Of a DNA stretch of 64,000 nt, positions 11,892 to 24,480 are shown piece by piece. This stretch comes from Berberis thunbergii. Taxonomy: Eukaryota; Streptophyta; Magnoliopsida; Ranunculales; Berberidaceae. The first letter of the stretch is position 1. Every line of letters begins with the position of its first letter. A model generated the notes under the pieces. The model made no database searches, was not told where the DNA came from, and saw nothing but the letters and a program-made list of their open reading frames with translations. The position numbers and the translations under genes are program-made. The stretch covers positions 310,001-374,000 of the forward strand of contig QNQO01000805.1 in the NCBI GenBank assembly GCA_003290165.1, written 5' to 3'.

Positions 11892-13097
11892 ATGGAAGAA
11901 GAAGATTGTTTGATGGTTGCACCAGTAAAGCAGGGAATTCCAACATCCATTTCAGAGCTCCCACCAGAGATTCTAATGGACATTTTGTCTAGACTCCCAA
12001 TCAAGTGCGTTGGCTTCTGCAGGTGTGTTTCCAAACCCTGGCGCCATTTAGCCACCAACCCTCAATTCACTAAAATGCACCTCTCTAGATCATCACCAGG
12101 TCTTATCATTCAACATATCGATTTGCCCATCAATTCCCCCAACAAATTCTACTTTGTAGAATCTGAGAACCATTTCGAAAGTACCCCGCGTCATGATCTC
12201 GGAATGGAATTCAAGGCATTCAATTCCCAATTGAATAGCTCTGATCTTCAAGTCCAAATTACTGGTTCTTGCAATGGTTTGCTTTGTTTACATAATGCTT
12301 TATCACATGGTGATCCTGTCTACATCTGTAATCCACTTATTGGAGAGTACATGACCCTCCCCAAGAACAAAAAGGAAACAGTATTCAATATGGTTACTGG
12401 GTTTGGACTTGATCCAATCACCGATCAATATAAAGTTGTAAGAATGGTATACACAAATGTGAAAGGTATTTTAGAAGGGGAGATTTACACAATTGGGTCT
12501 GGAAGTTGGAGAAATTTAGGACAGATTCCATATCCGATTAAACCCGGATTTTCAACAGCATTCTTGAATGGTAATCTTCATTGGAAACTCGATGAGCACA
12601 GGCATATTGAATCGTGTAGACTTATTTGTTCTTTTGATATTCATGAAGAAACATTCCAAACACTTCCACTACCCCCGGTCTTTGTTAAGAAGGAAGTGGA
12701 AAGGTACATGCATCTAATGGAATTGCAAGGCAATCTCTGCATTGGTTATTCCTTTAATGATAGAATTGAGATATGGATGATGATGGAATATGGGATCAAT
12801 GAGTCATGGTCAAGAAAATATGTTATCGAAAAACCAATTGTGGATGGCATTGAACTACCATTTAGGCCGCCAATGCTAAGGATTCCTGTTGAGCCGATAA
12901 GAATTTCTAAGAATGGTGACATATTACTTAAATGTCATTACAGGGACTTTTTGTCCTATGATCCAGTTCAAAGAGTTCACACAAATCCCAGGATTTATGA
13001 GATACTTGGGCTTAGAAATGCTATCAGTGATGCAAATTCTCATTTAGCAAGCCTTGTTTCACTCAAGGACATTATAATGGAAGAATGTGTGAGGTAA
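11892..13097 (+). CDS. F-box protein with F-box associated (FBA) domain
   Basis: The single open frame encodes 401 residues from an ATG at 11892. Residues about 19-63 form the F-box (ISELPPEILMDILSRLPIKC, then the CRCVSKPWRHL signature), which binds SKP1 in an SCF ubiquitin ligase. The remainder has the FBA pattern: GSCNGLLCL with a downstream YICNPLIGEY (about residues 116-147), then GFGLDPITDQYKVVRMVY (about 165-182), a region that usually recruits the substrate. The length is normal for this plant family, which is usually single-exon. The stop codon overlaps a textbook 5' splice site (GAG then GTAAGTA at 13091-13100). So either the 3' leader contains an intron, or splicing removes the stop and adds a short C-terminal exon that I could not identify. 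The substrate is unknown, and the family is too large to name an ortholog. Confidence 0.93.
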   Translation: MEEEDCLMVAPVKQGIPTSISELPPEILMDILSRLPIKCVGFCRCVSKPWRHLATNPQFTKMHLSRSSPGLIIQHIDLPINSPNKFYFVESENHFESTPRHDLGMEFKAFNSQLNSSDLQVQITGSCNGLLCLHNALSHGDPVYICNPLIGEYMTLPKNKKETVFNMVTGFGLDPITDQYKVVRMVYTNVKGILEGEIYTIGSGSWRNLGQIPYPIKPGFSTAFLNGNLHWKLDEHRHIESCRLICSFDIHEETFQTLPLPPVFVKKEVERYMHLMELQGNLCIGYSFNDRIEIWMMMEYGINESWSRKYVIEKPIVDGIELPFRPPMLRIPVEPIRISKNGDILLKCHYRDFLSYDPVQRVHTNPRIYEILGLRNAISDANSHLASLVSLKDIIMEECVR

Positions 13098-13099
13098 GT

Positions 13100-14911
13100 A
13101 ATAGTCAATTTTCTCAAACTTACAGTATGATAGTTACTAAAATTGGATTACATGATTAATTGATTTAGTGTTCGAGTCATTAATGTCTATAAGATTTACA
13201 GGCGCACATTCAAGAAAAGACTGCAATAATCAAAATAAGGATTTACACCTACATCAATAAACCATATATATAACACATGACTCTTCACTAGGTATATAGT
13301 TTGATGAAATATACAATGAAATACACAAATGTGGCAGAGCGTGTACCTTGAAATGTGTAGATTGTATTATGGTTTATTTTGTTATGTATTTGCTAATTGT
13401 TGTTGTTTTTCTTTTTTTCAACAAAGGAAAGTTAATTGTGTTTATGGTTTTTAAACGTAATTAAACGTCCAGTAAACGAGGAATCCCTGATTAGTCCCAA
13501 GTAGTTGCCCAAAATTGAACTGTGACAAAGACACCCAGGCATATTTGATTCGGGTTTTTCGTCCTTCCTCTGAAAATTATCATATTGCCACCACCATTAC
13601 TGTCAAAGCTCTACCCCATAACCAGTTACCCTTTAGAGCCCTACCATTCCATTGCTTGACCTAGCCAATCATCAAATATGGCTCTTAAGCAACACCCTTC
13701 ACATGTTGATGTTATTTGTTCCCAGAGTTTAGTGGAAATTTTCATCCCAAAATGGGTGGTTTCTTCACTTGACTCGCATCAACAAAATTGTTAATGATGG
13801 TGGGACCAGTGTTGTCAAAATCATTCAAATGTGCAACTTGAATTCGACTCAAATCAAATATATATGTGTGTGTGCACACACATGGATTTATGCTTTGCAA
13901 TGGTAGTTTACTTTGATTTTCTTTCTAAAGGTATATGAGGTTAGCTTAATTTTAATTAAAACTTTAAATGATCCAAGGCTCTGGATGATACATTTTATGA
14001 TCTGTTGAAGATGATGAGCTCTACCATCTCAGTGGATTGCAGCCTGAGATTCACAGAGCCTGAGATAAGGCAAGATTATTCATTGCAAGGAAAGGAAGTG
14101 ACTTGTGAGGATAGCATGGAAGATGTCAGGTTTATATGGCTAGTCATTTGTTTGTCATGAATGTCATCAAGCGCTTACCTGAGGCGTGCTTGATTCAGAA
14201 CTATGATAGAATGGTTTATGAATGTCTTCAGGTAGGTTAGACAAAGAAGTAGTTGTGGACGTTGTGGCTTCAAAAGTAATGTTGCAAAGGAAAAAGCCTT
14301 CAACTCGTTAGGTTCTTATGTTCCATAAGATGAAACGTCTAACAGTGGGAGGGGGGTGTGGTGAGCAACCCGTGTGGTCTTATAAAAAAAGGTTTGATTA
14401 CAAACTAGTTCCAAAAGCAGGGGTTTTAGGTCCACGATTGGGAAGCGGAACGTTTGCGATCTAGAGATTGACCCCTTACCTAGTTTTTTTGTCTCAAAGA
14501 CAAAACTCAACCAAAGTAGTTCGTCATCAACCTTAATCTCGAATAACGCGTCTTCTCTTATAGTTTTCCATTCTAATAAGGCGTCAATGCCCACCATCCA
14601 TTTTAGCAACAACGTCCTTCTCACAGCCTCATTTGGATAACCTTCCTTTTACTGATGTGGCGATCTGACGAGGGTTCTGCAAAGTTGGAACTGAAAGGAC
14701 TAGCTCAGCAGTATGTGTACATCTTAGGCTATACGTATTAGAACATTTTCATGTCTAAAAGATAATCAGAATGACACCGCCATAATCTGGGCTCTGTTAG
14801 ACAGAATGTCTTTCAATACGTCTTGGGTACACAAACGATAAGTTTACACTCTGTACACTAGTGCTTCTTTTGAGGAATCACGTGTTCTCTATATTATTAT
14901 TTTTTGGTGTT
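13100..14911. other. Intergenic DNA downstream of the F-box gene
   Basis: This contains the presumed 3' untranslated region of the F-box gene and otherwise no recognisable gene. A short alternating TATATATG/TGTGTG/CACACA tract lies near 13858-13883. Frames such as the minus-strand one at 14316-14624 show no known domain. Confidence 0.5.
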
Positions 14912-14921
14912 AATAGTTTGG

Positions 14922-15001
14922 AAAGATCGCATTGCTTGGAGAACCAAAATCCATGTAGCCGACCCCGAAAATCTCAGGAATGGGCTTTGATGATGATGAT
15001 G
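14922..15001 (+). mobile_element. 5'-truncated RTE-type LINE 3' end with 10-bp TSD
   Basis: The 80 bases match the 3' terminus of the RTE element at 48046-50880, differing at about one position across the 70-base overlap. They end in the (TGA)n tail typical of RTE elements rather than poly(A). A perfect 10-base duplication, AATAGTTTGG, flanks it at 14912-14921 and 15002-15011. Extreme 5' truncation of this kind is normal for target-primed reverse transcription. The near identity to the other copy suggests that both derive from the same recently active lineage. Confidence 0.88.
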
Positions 15002-15234
15002 AATAGTTTGGTAGTTCCTTTTAAGGTTCACAGGGATTCTGTCAAGAGAAATTAAGAATACTCAGTGTGTAATGAAGAAAGCCCTATTGGTTTCACCAGC
15101 TTATAGGCTACTGGGAAAGCAGCTGCGATACCATACATTTCTCGGGTGTCATCTGATGTGACACTGGAAACCTCTCTGAAGCTGGAGACACACATTTGGC
15201 ATAGAAGTGGGTAGATTATCACAGAACTTGGTAC

Positions 15235-15501
15235 AAGGAGAACCATAAAGCTAGATCGCCAAGAATGAGTTAACGGTCTATTACCATGAAACCCAATTGA
15301 CAAGAGAACTCTCAAAATGAATGCTTTTCAAATCAGGGTGTTCCTTAATCCAGTGCCATGGAATTGGAAGCAGTCCCAAGGAGAACCATAAAGCTAGATC
15401 ACCGAGAATGATTTAACGGTCTATTATCATGAAACCCAATTGACAAGAGAACTCTCAAAATGAATGCCTTTCAAATCAGAGTTTGCCTTAATCCAGTGCC
15501 A
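15235..15501. repeat. 124-base direct repeat, period 143
   Basis: Blocks 15235-15358 and 15378-15501 both begin AAGGAGAACCATAAAGCTAG and end CCTTAATCCAGTGCCA, with several substitutions between them. The surrounding frames (minus 15052-15315, plus 15460-15645) have no domain I recognise. The segment may be a duplicated piece of a broken gene or transposon. Confidence 0.8.
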
Positions 15502-16900
15502 CAAAATCTCCATGATGGAATTGGAAGCAGTCCTAGGGGTTTTGATTTGCATGTGGGACTGGGTATTCCATCACCCTTCATTTTGGGGATGAAATTCAAA
15601 TCTTTGTATGCCAATTGGGATTTTGGAACTTTAATTTTTTTTTAGATTGGCACTTGTGTATTTATGGAATTAAATATTTTAACTTATCTCCGTGATGTTT
15701 ACAATATGCCTTAGACTTAAATTAGGTTGCCTTCATTAGTTTCTGTTATGGAACACTGCTCGTTTTAGGCTTTAGATTTGCTTAATTGTTATCTTGTAAT
15801 ATAGACTCCACCATTTGGGATAGGATCCTTAGGCGTATATGGACTTTTAGATCTAGAAAATCTGTGGTCAAGATTCATTTGAAATACTTGTGCTTCTGTG
15901 CAACACATGCACGTTCACTTGTTTAGATGATATCTGTGACTCAGTCATGTAATACAGTGTGAAACATGGACAATGTTATTCATGGGGAGAATTGAAACTT
16001 AGGAAAGTCTTATTTTTGCATCTCTTTTGAATTTCTTCTTTCTTACCATACCAGTTACCCCATTATATATGCTGAAGATGTTTACCAATCACATAATTTT
16101 AGTGTGAAAATATTTTGTGGCAAAGAAGAGTTATACACACCTTTGTTTGGAACAACTCATTATGGTTTTCCCATCATATTTCTGCTATTCGGTCTAGTCA
16201 TTTTAGATAGTTTGAGTTTATTGTCATGTGTTAACCTTTCAACTTCTATTTCTTTTCATTTCATGTGTTACACGTCCTCAGGAAACGTAAAGGGTGGGTT
16301 AGATATGGAAAATGGAGCACAACTTTATACCCGATTCCTTCCCAGTTGAGTATATCAGCCTATAGTTTTGTGTCATTATTCTTCACTTCAAGATTTCATT
16401 TGAATAAATCAGGTTGACTAATTATTTCGTCCATTTTTTTGTTGTATCGTGTGATTTGAACAGTCAACAGGGCCGGCGAAAATTTCTGAGTGCTATTGGC
16501 ATGTCTTCTTAGGTTTACTATGTCTACAAACTTTTCAGTTATTTTGTCAAGTGCTCTTTAACTTTAGAATACTAGTTAACTTTACCAATGCTACAGGATG
16601 CTTACCTTTTCCGCAAGTTCATGTTTCAGTTTAAGACTTCAGATTCAGCGTTTTTCATTTTGGAAAATTTCAGCGTATTTTCAGTGTATCTTGAGACTTA
16701 ATTCTGAAAGTTTTCAGTGGTTTTCCATTTAAGTGGTGTTTGTTAATGTATTTAAAATGATCCACTATGTACGGCTAAATTAAGTGTTTAGTGCCAAACT
16801 CATTCTCAATTTACCATAACATATGGAAGTAAAGGAACAACATTGTTTTTTTCACCTAATGGGATCCCCACTATATTGGTTATGCTTAAATAGAGACAAC
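15502..16900. other. Intergenic DNA, nothing recognised
   Basis: No domain, repeat structure or splice pattern is supported. The frame at 16104-16349 reads hydrophobic residues but has no family signature. Confidence 0.5.
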
Positions 16901-16918
16901 AACTATTCGACTTATATT

Positions 16919-17810
16919 CACCTACATCACCTATCTAATTTTTTCTTTCCCACACCATGCACTTTTTGCCCCACACCACAGTTTTCTTCTACACTACCCA
17001 TAAAAGGAAAACCTAAATCTTTCTCCTCTTCCAAATTCAAAACGATTGAAACCTCTATCTTCCCTGTGAACTTCCTCTCTTCTCACTACTACCACCCTTC
17101 TTCCAACATCTTCTTTTCCGCATCTTCTTCTTCTCTACCTTTCCCCTTTCGGGGGCACTTCCAAAAATATGAAGTCGAAAAAGCAGAATATCTGGAGCCT
17201 TTACAGGATCTCGACCTCGATTCCACTGTTGCCCCTTTCCTCTGCTTTTTATCCTTCCCCTCGCTGTTTTTTTTTCACCCTCTTTGTGATTGCGAGTCTT
17301 TCACTCACAAGTATCTTAGTGAGGGTCAAATTTTTTTGCCCATCGCAGCGGTCCTTGCGAGTGGGGAACCTATCCTCGTAGCGGCCTGTGCAAGTGGGGA
17401 ACCAATCCTCGCACGGTCAGTCGCGATGGCAAAAAAAAAACAATGTGAGGTGAATGAGAGGGAGAGGGCGACAACCTATGCAAGAAGAAGAGAGAATAGG
17501 ATAAGAAGATAGGGGAGCTGATAGAGAGTGGGAGAACTGGGATGGAGGAAGGAGGAGAAAAATAAGATGGAGATTCGAAGGAGAAGGGATGGCAGTGGTT
17601 GTGGCTCCATCTCTTCTATCTCTCGTCGTCATCGGTCGTCCCTCGCAATCGATCGCCCCCTTCCTCGCTTCTCCCTTTCAAGTTGTTACTATTGTTCTTG
17701 TTCTTGAAAAGAGAGGGTGAGAGAAGAAGAAGACGAATAATGGTTTTTATGGGTGATGTGGGAGATCTAGTAAATAAAAAATTAAAAAATTTGGATAGGT
17801 GGTGTGGGTG
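16919..17810. repeat. Imperfect inverted repeat bracketing a pyrimidine-rich segment, possible DNA transposon
   Basis: The left arm (16919-16945, beginning CACCTACATCACCTATC) and the right arm (17784-17810, complement beginning CACCCACACCACCTATC) match at roughly 22 of 26 positions. Weaker matching continues inward, including CCCATAAAA on both sides. Inside, 17340-17425 contains two copies of a hairpin-forming word of the type GAGTGGGGAACC...CCTCG. A 229-codon frame crosses the segment (16823-17512), but its composition follows the CT-rich DNA and it shows no domain. I read this as a repeat element, not a gene; target duplications were not found. Confidence 0.4.
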
Positions 17811-18960
17811 AGAGTAAGTTGTGGTGTAGAGTAGTATTTGCCTTAAATGGATGGATGTCTGAAAAAGATGAAGGCGGGATATTTGTGGCATTTTTAGAAA
17901 CAACATTGGCACAATGAGAGTACTTTTCAATTTCGAGACAATGTTGGAAAATATTCTAGGAATTGAGTTGCAGGCTATTGAAATGATATTTTGGAGTTTA
18001 GGAGGATATGGATCCAAGCTGATTCAAAATGAGCAGTGGAGTGATTATGAATCAATGTCCAATTCATTGGTTATTACTGGAATAGAGTAAAAAAACATTA
18101 GAGAAATTACTTAACTATAACATTGTTATACAAGTGTTTCATGTGTTTAGGAAAACAATAGGGTGGTTGATTTCTTGGTGGGGTGTTCACTAAAGACCAA
18201 ACCTACATGTTAACAAATCGATTGTCCTAATAGTTAATTAGGATGCTAGAGGGAAATGATATGTAAGATGTAAAAACTAAAATGTTGCACATACAACTAC
18301 CTCCTAGTATGTGCTTTGTTGTTTGTTCTTCAGGGCTTGGGCACATCCTCTCTCCAACCCTGTTTAACTACCCTGCAAAGGTGTGGGGTTTTAGGCTCGA
18401 TTAAATCGTCGTGTAAATTATGTCTGGCAAGGATCAACTAACATTTGATAGCATCCGACAAAGCTCTTGTTGTTGACTGAAAATGCCATAGTATCAGAAG
18501 AGTGATTAGCGCTATCTGTTGTCAGAAGATTTACCAAGATTGAATGTCAGATTTATTTCTCATTTGTAAGTTTGAAATTATAGAGTATTAGTCAAGTGTA
18601 TGTTATTTTTTATTGGATTAAAGGGAGAATTGAATTCCTTTGGTACTCATTGATTGACCCTTTGGATTGCTATTCCAAATAAGACACAAGCTAAACCATG
18701 CACAAACATTCTCCACAAGATGAAGATGCAATTGTAAGTTGTGATAGGAAACCGGAGTTCTTGTTGATACAAAACTCGAGTTCTTCGGTAATGGGCATGG
18801 AAATGTCACAATCAAACATGGTTTAAATCAAATCGTTGGTATGATAGAAGTGGATTCTCCAACAATCTTGGAGTTAGTGAATCTAAAAGACATGTGAACT
18901 GAACCATCATTGACTCATATGAGCTTACTCCTTATTCTTATGGGTAGTGAACACAAACTC

Positions 18961-19092
18961 AATATACTCATCTTGTGCTCCAGTTTTAATATACTCATCT
19001 TGTGCTCCAGTTTTATTCACACTTCTTATTTCACTATTAATGGGGTTACAATCAAACAAAATGGTCATATATCAAACAAAATGGTCATATAT
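18961..19092. repeat. Two adjacent short tandem duplications
   Basis: A 27-base unit starting AATATACTCATCTTGTGCTC is repeated twice from 18961. A 20-base unit, TCAAACAAAATGGTCATATA, is repeated twice around 19051-19092. Short perfect duplications like these suggest slippage or repair events. Confidence 0.8.
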
Positions 19093-19364
19093 CACTTTGG
19101 TGTTAAATCATGTTTCTCCGAGTACAAGAATATAGGGCTAAATCATATATACCATATGTAGGCTCGGTTTGGTATCTTGTAAGTGAATGCAAATACATTT
19201 GTTTATAGTTTGGCCCACAACTTTTAGCCCTACATACATTTTGCAAAATTCTACGACTATATTCATTTACCGAGCCTTTGTGTTTTCTTTAATAAACTTA
19301 TGCATTCCCATTTGGCCAAACAATCACGAAATTATTTTGTAGAAGTCAACTCACCATTTCAACT

Positions 19365-19436
19365 TTTCTATAACCACAAGCACTAACCACCATATTGCTA
19401 CAACCACAACAACTCCACGCCAACACCATTGTTATA
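19365..19436. repeat. CAC/ACC-rich tract, left half (interrupted by the chromovirus)
   Basis: The sequence is a degenerate run of CAC, CCA and ACAAC words. It resumes immediately after the 3' LTR at 24917, so the retrotransposon landed inside one continuous CAC-rich tract. Confidence 0.65.
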
Positions 19437-19874
19437 TGTCACAACTATCTTCTTGCATAGCCAAGTGAGATTAGCAAGTGTAAATAATGTAGAGTATTCC
19501 ACATTGTTCTAAAGAGTTTTCTAGAACCTTCCATAAAATTTCATAGAGTTCCATAGGATTCTAGTCTTTAGATATATCTAAGGAAGTGTGTAAAAGTTCA
19601 TTGTAGACTGTTAGATCAAATTGATCACCACCGTCCATTGAGGAGGTGGAGTTGTATAAATAGGCTAAAGCCTCATTTGTTGTAATCACTTCAGAGAATT
19701 CAAACAATACAAGTTCTAGTTCTCTTAAGCTATCTTGTGTGTTCTTAGCTTGCTTAGCTTTCCATAGTCTAAATAAGTCTTTCGTGGGCAAGGCTGACTA
19801 GCTTTCTTTGATAAGTCGAGACAAAGTTTGCTAGTGCCGCACCAAAAATACTTGTGAAAAGAAAGCTCGTGACA
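19437..19874 (+). repeat. 5' LTR of the chromovirus
   Basis: 438 bases bounded by TG and CA. It contains a TATAAATAGG promoter-like word at about 19655, followed by the probable transcription start. It carries 10 bases near 19536-19547 that are absent from the 3' LTR. Confidence 0.95.
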
Positions 19875-19875
19875 G

Positions 19876-19890
19876 TTGATATCAGAGTCC
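19876..19890 (+). other. Primer-binding site (initiator tRNA-Met type)
   Basis: TTGATATCAGAGTCC starts one base after the 5' LTR. It resembles the usual plant PBS TGGTATCAGAGC, complementary to the 3' end of initiator tRNA-Met, with two or three mismatches that fit the general decay. Confidence 0.8.
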
Positions 19891-19928
19891 GGTTTGGCAA
19901 GGTTGGTGTAATCATTCTACACAAGAAA

Positions 19929-22900
19929 ATGTCGTCAAAGGTCAATAACCCTTCAATTGGCAACAACGATAAAGGTGGAAAAGTTCGCAAGGACAAGTCG
20001 AAGGACATGATTGTTGCGATGGATGAAAAGTTGGCTAAGTTGTGTGCCACCACCATGTTCGACTTGAGAGAGAAAGTCAAAGACATGGACCAACGCATCG
20101 AGGGGCAAGCGTCCAATGGGGAGGACCAAGAGCTCTGGTAAGAAATGCAATGAGCCTTAAACGCAGTAGTGGACATGGTGTCCAAAAAGATCGAGTCCCT
20201 AGAAGCCCAAATTGTTGCTAAAGATGAGGAGATGCAGGCTTACAGGGAAAGAGTTGAGAAACTTGAAACTCAACTCAATGTGTGTATGGTTGCGGAAGCC
20301 AATGGTGGGGCTACACCAGGGACAATCACTCACAGAGTTGAAGCTCCCAAACCTAAGGCCTATGGTGGGGCAAGGAGTGCAAGGGAGATCAACAACTTTT
20401 TGTGGAACATGAAGTGCTACTTTGATGTGGTTTGCATAAGGGATGAAGTGGCAAAGGTACGTAGTGTCTCCTTATATTTAAATGATGTTGCTACAGTTTT
20501 GTGGCGCAGAAGGTCCGATGATGTCAAGAAGGGATTGTGCACCATCGACACTTGGGAAGAATTTACGAAGGAACTCAAAAGAAAATTCTACTCGGAGGAT
20601 GCCGAAAACGAAGCTAGGGCCCAGCTTCGTCGCCTTCAACATAAGGAAGGCCACATAAGGGAGTATGTGAAGGAGTTCTCGGGGTTGCTCTTGGAGATTC
20701 CTGACATGGGAGAAAAGGGTGCTTTGTTTAGCTTCCTTGATGGCCTAACGGGTTGGGCCAAGTTGGAGTTGAAGAGGCGAGGTGTGAATGACCTTGCAAC
20801 AACTATAGTTGCGGCCGAGTCCATAATTGAGTTCAAGATAAATGACTCATCCAAGGGGCAAGGGAAAAAGTCGAGTAATGATAGCAAAGGTGGGAGAGAC
20901 AAAGAGAAGTCCCCCAAGGAGCACAAGAACTCCAAAGACAAGGGGAGGGATAAAAGAGATGGATCACCCAAGAAGATATCTTGCTTCTTATGTAGTGGAC
21001 CCCATCGGGCATTCAAGTGTCCCAATCGGGGGAAACTTGTCGCGCTTGTCATGGAGGAAGAAGCAAAGGAGGAAAGGAGGATCGCCTTAATGAATCTCCT
21101 AAGTGCCATTCAAGCTAAGGTTGAGGAACAACCACGTGGAAGGACGTATGTGGAGACCGAGATCGGGAACAAGACTTTGAAAGCCATGGTGGATACCGGA
21201 GCCGACACAGTCTACATGGCTAAGGACCTTGCTGAAGAAATTGACTTATCATATACTAAGGAGAAAGGATATATCAAGGGAGTCAATGCTAAAAGTCACC
21301 AAATTGAAGGAGTAGTTCATGGCACTGATATTCGGCTTGGACATTGGCAAGGTAAAGTCGACATAATTATTGCTCCAATTGATGATCACAAGTTCTATTT
21401 GAGTATAGATTTCTTGGACATGATGAGGGTTTTCCTGGTCCCATATGCCAACACCATGTGCATCATGGAGAAGGGACAACCTTGTGTTGTGCCCGTGGTA
21501 CGGGAAATGAGTAAGGAGAGAGTGGTGTCCGCTCTCCAACTTTCTAAAGGAGTAAAAAGGAATGAGCCTACTTACTTGGCTACCCTCAAGAAAGACGAAG
21601 GTCCCATGGATGGAGGGGTGAATGCACCTAAGGTCGTCCAAGATGTTCTCAATGAGTACAAGGATGTTATGCCTGCCTAGTTGCCTAAGAAGCTTCCACC
21701 AAGGAGGGGGGTGGATCATGCTATTGAGTTAAAAGTTGGAGCAAAGCCACTCGCATTTGATTCTTATTGTATGGCACCTCCTGAGCTCGAGGAGGTAAGA
21801 AGGCATTTGAAGGATTTACTTGATGTTGGTTATATCCAACCCTCCAAAGCTCCATATGGTGTGTCGGTCTTATTTCAAAAGAAACATGATGGATCTCTAC
21901 GGCTTTGTATTGACTATCGGGTACTCAACAAGGTCACTATCAAGAACAAGTACCTGATTCCACTTATTGCGGATCTCTTTGATCAACTTGGTAATGCAAG
22001 GTACTTTACCAAGCTTGACTTGCGCTCGGGATATTATCAAGTCCGCATAGCCGAAGGAGATGAACCAAAAATGACATGTGTTACAAGGTACATGTCTTAC
22101 GAGTTCCTAGTCGTGCCATACGGTTTAACTAATGCGCCGACCACATTTTGCACTCTAATGAAGAAGGTACTAGCTCCTTACCTTGATCGGTTCGTAGTTG
22201 TGTACCTTGATGACATTGTGATCTATAGTAAGACATTGGAGGAACATGCGGATCACTTGAGGCAAATGTTCCAAATTTTGAAGGAGAACGAGCTCTATGT
22301 CAAAAAGGAGAAGTGTTCATTTGCCCAAGAGGAGGTGAAATTCTTGGGTCATACCATTGGCAAGAGCAAGTTTCGCATGGACAAGTCCAAGGTACAAGCC
22401 ATCCAAAAGTGGGAACCACCTACCAAAGTCATCGAGTTAAGATCTTTCCTTGGCTTGGTGAACTATTATAGAAGGTTCATCAAAGGTTACTCTTCCATAG
22501 TTGCTCCATTGACAGACTTGCTCAAGAAGGGTCGAAGTTGGGATTGGAGTTCAAAATGCCAACAAATTTTCGAAGAATTGAATAAAGCAATTGTGGAGGA
22601 ACCGGTGTTGGCACTTCCTAACCATTCTATGTCTTTTGAGGTACATACGGGATGCTTCCGATTTTGCTATTGTGGAGTATTGATGCAAGGACATCCTATT
22701 GCCTTTGAAAGTAGGAAACTTAGTGATACTGAGAGACGGTACACAATGCAAGAGAAGGAAATGACTGCGGTTGTGCATTGCTTGCGACCATGGCGTCATT
22801 ACTTGCTTGGGAGCAAATTTGTGGTCAAGACCGACAATGTTTCCATTAGCTACTTCCAGACACAGAAGAAACTCACACCAAAACAAGCTAGATGGCAAGA

Positions 22901-24480
22901 TTTCTTGGCAGAGTTCGATTACACTTTGGAATACAAGCCTGGCAAGGTTAATCTTGTTGCGGATGCTTTGAGTAGAAAATGAGAACTTGCTGACATAAGT
23001 CAACCTCAAAGCAACTTGAAGGGACGCATAAAGGAAGGATTGACACATGATTCCATGGCTCAAACCATCATATCTTTTGCCAAAGATGGGAAGACAAGAC
23101 GGTTTTGGGTGGAGGACGACTTGATATACTCTAAGGAAAGGCGAATCTATGTTCCACCTCATGACAACTTAAGGAAGGAAGTCTTGAAAGAATGCCATGA
23201 TAGCAAGTGGGTGGGACATCCAGGTATGCATCAGACTCTTGCTCTTGTGGAAGATTCTTATTATTGGCCACATATGAGGGATGATATCGAAGCATATGTA
23301 AAAACTTGTCTTATATGCCAACAAGACAAGGTGGAGCAACAATCACATGCCGGCTTACTTGAACCTCTCCCCATCCTAGAGAGACCTTGGGAGAGTGTTT
23401 CCTTGGATTTTATAGTTGGTTTGCCCGCATCGGAAGGTTGCAATTGGATACTTGTGGTCGTGGACAGATTTTTGAAGTATGCCACGTTCGTTCCCACACC
23501 CAAGGAGTGCACAGCCAAGCAAGCCGTACATTTATTCCTCAAACATGTGGTGAAGTATTGGGGTGTGCCTAAATCTATTATCAGTGATCGGGATACTCGG
23601 TTCACGGGGAAATTTTGGACTGAATTGTTCAAGTTGTGGGTACTGACCTTAACTTTTCTGCTAGCTTTCATCCTCAAACGGATGATCAGACGAAAAGGAT
23701 GAATGTCTTGCTGGAGTTATATCTTAGGCACTATGTGAGTGTCAACCAGCGGGATTGGGCTAAGTTGATGGATGTTGCCCAATTCTCTTTCAACTTGCAG
23801 AAGAGTGAAACGACGGGTCGTAGCCCATTTGAGATTGTCATGGGACAACAATTTATGACCCTGAGTTCTATTGCCACTGGCTACACTGGAATGAGTCCAT
23901 CAGCCCATAAGTTTGCCAAAGGATGGAATGATCAAGCTGATGAGGCTCGAGCTTACCTGGAGAAGGCATCCAAGAGGATGAAGAAGTGGGCCGACAAGAA
24001 GAGACGGCCTCGAGAGTTCCAGGTTGGAGACCTTGTGCTTGTCAAGATGCATGCTCATGCCAGACTTTCAGGATTGCATCGTGGTCTTATCAGGAGATAT
24101 GAGGGTCATTTCCCCATAGTCAAGAAAGTGGGAAAGCAAGCATACAAGGTCGAGTTGCCGCCGATGATCAAGTTTCATCCAGTCTTTCATGTGAGCTATT
24201 GATATTGTATAAGGAAGATCAGGATGATCCAAGCAGAGGAGTTTCACAAAGAGCACCAATGGGCACGATGATCCAACATGACAAGGAAGTAGAGACTATC
24301 TTGTCAGATCGTGTGGTGCCTCATTCCAACCAACCTCCCACACATGAGCTACTCATCAAGTGGAAGAGATTTCCATAAAGTGAAGCTAGCTGTGAGCCAA
24401 TCCAACATTTGTGGCAATTCAAGGAGCAAATCCAAGCGTACGAGGATTTGAAGACAATGAGGACGTCGCCTGATTCGGTG
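19929..24480 (+). pseudogene. gag-pol polyprotein of the chromovirus, broken
   Basis: One frame runs from the ATG at 19929. It is interrupted by in-frame stops at 20139-20141, 20151-20153, 21678-21680 and 22980-22982, then a frameshift near 23635, a stop at 24200-24202 and further stops in the tail. Gag (to about 21120) ends in a zinc knuckle at about 20984-21022 (CFLCSGPHRAFKC, spacing C-x2-C-x3-H-x4-C). Protease shows DTGAD at about 21192. Reverse transcriptase shows the YLDD box at about 22202-22213. RNase H lies at about 22640-22980. Integrase has the HHCC zinc region (about 23195-23320) and the DDE core (SLDFIVGLP; ISDRDTRF). A chromodomain remnant (HELLIKWKRFP, then a stop) lies at about 24340-24470. 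The intact frames are long, so decay is moderate. Confidence 0.93.

Noticed and set aside
16823..17512. 229-codon open frame
   Set aside because: Composition follows the CT-rich repeat, there is no domain or homology pattern, and it lies within an inverted-repeat segment.
20636..21109. Minus-strand frame of 157 codons
   Set aside because: It is antisense to the gag frame of the chromovirus and has no domain.
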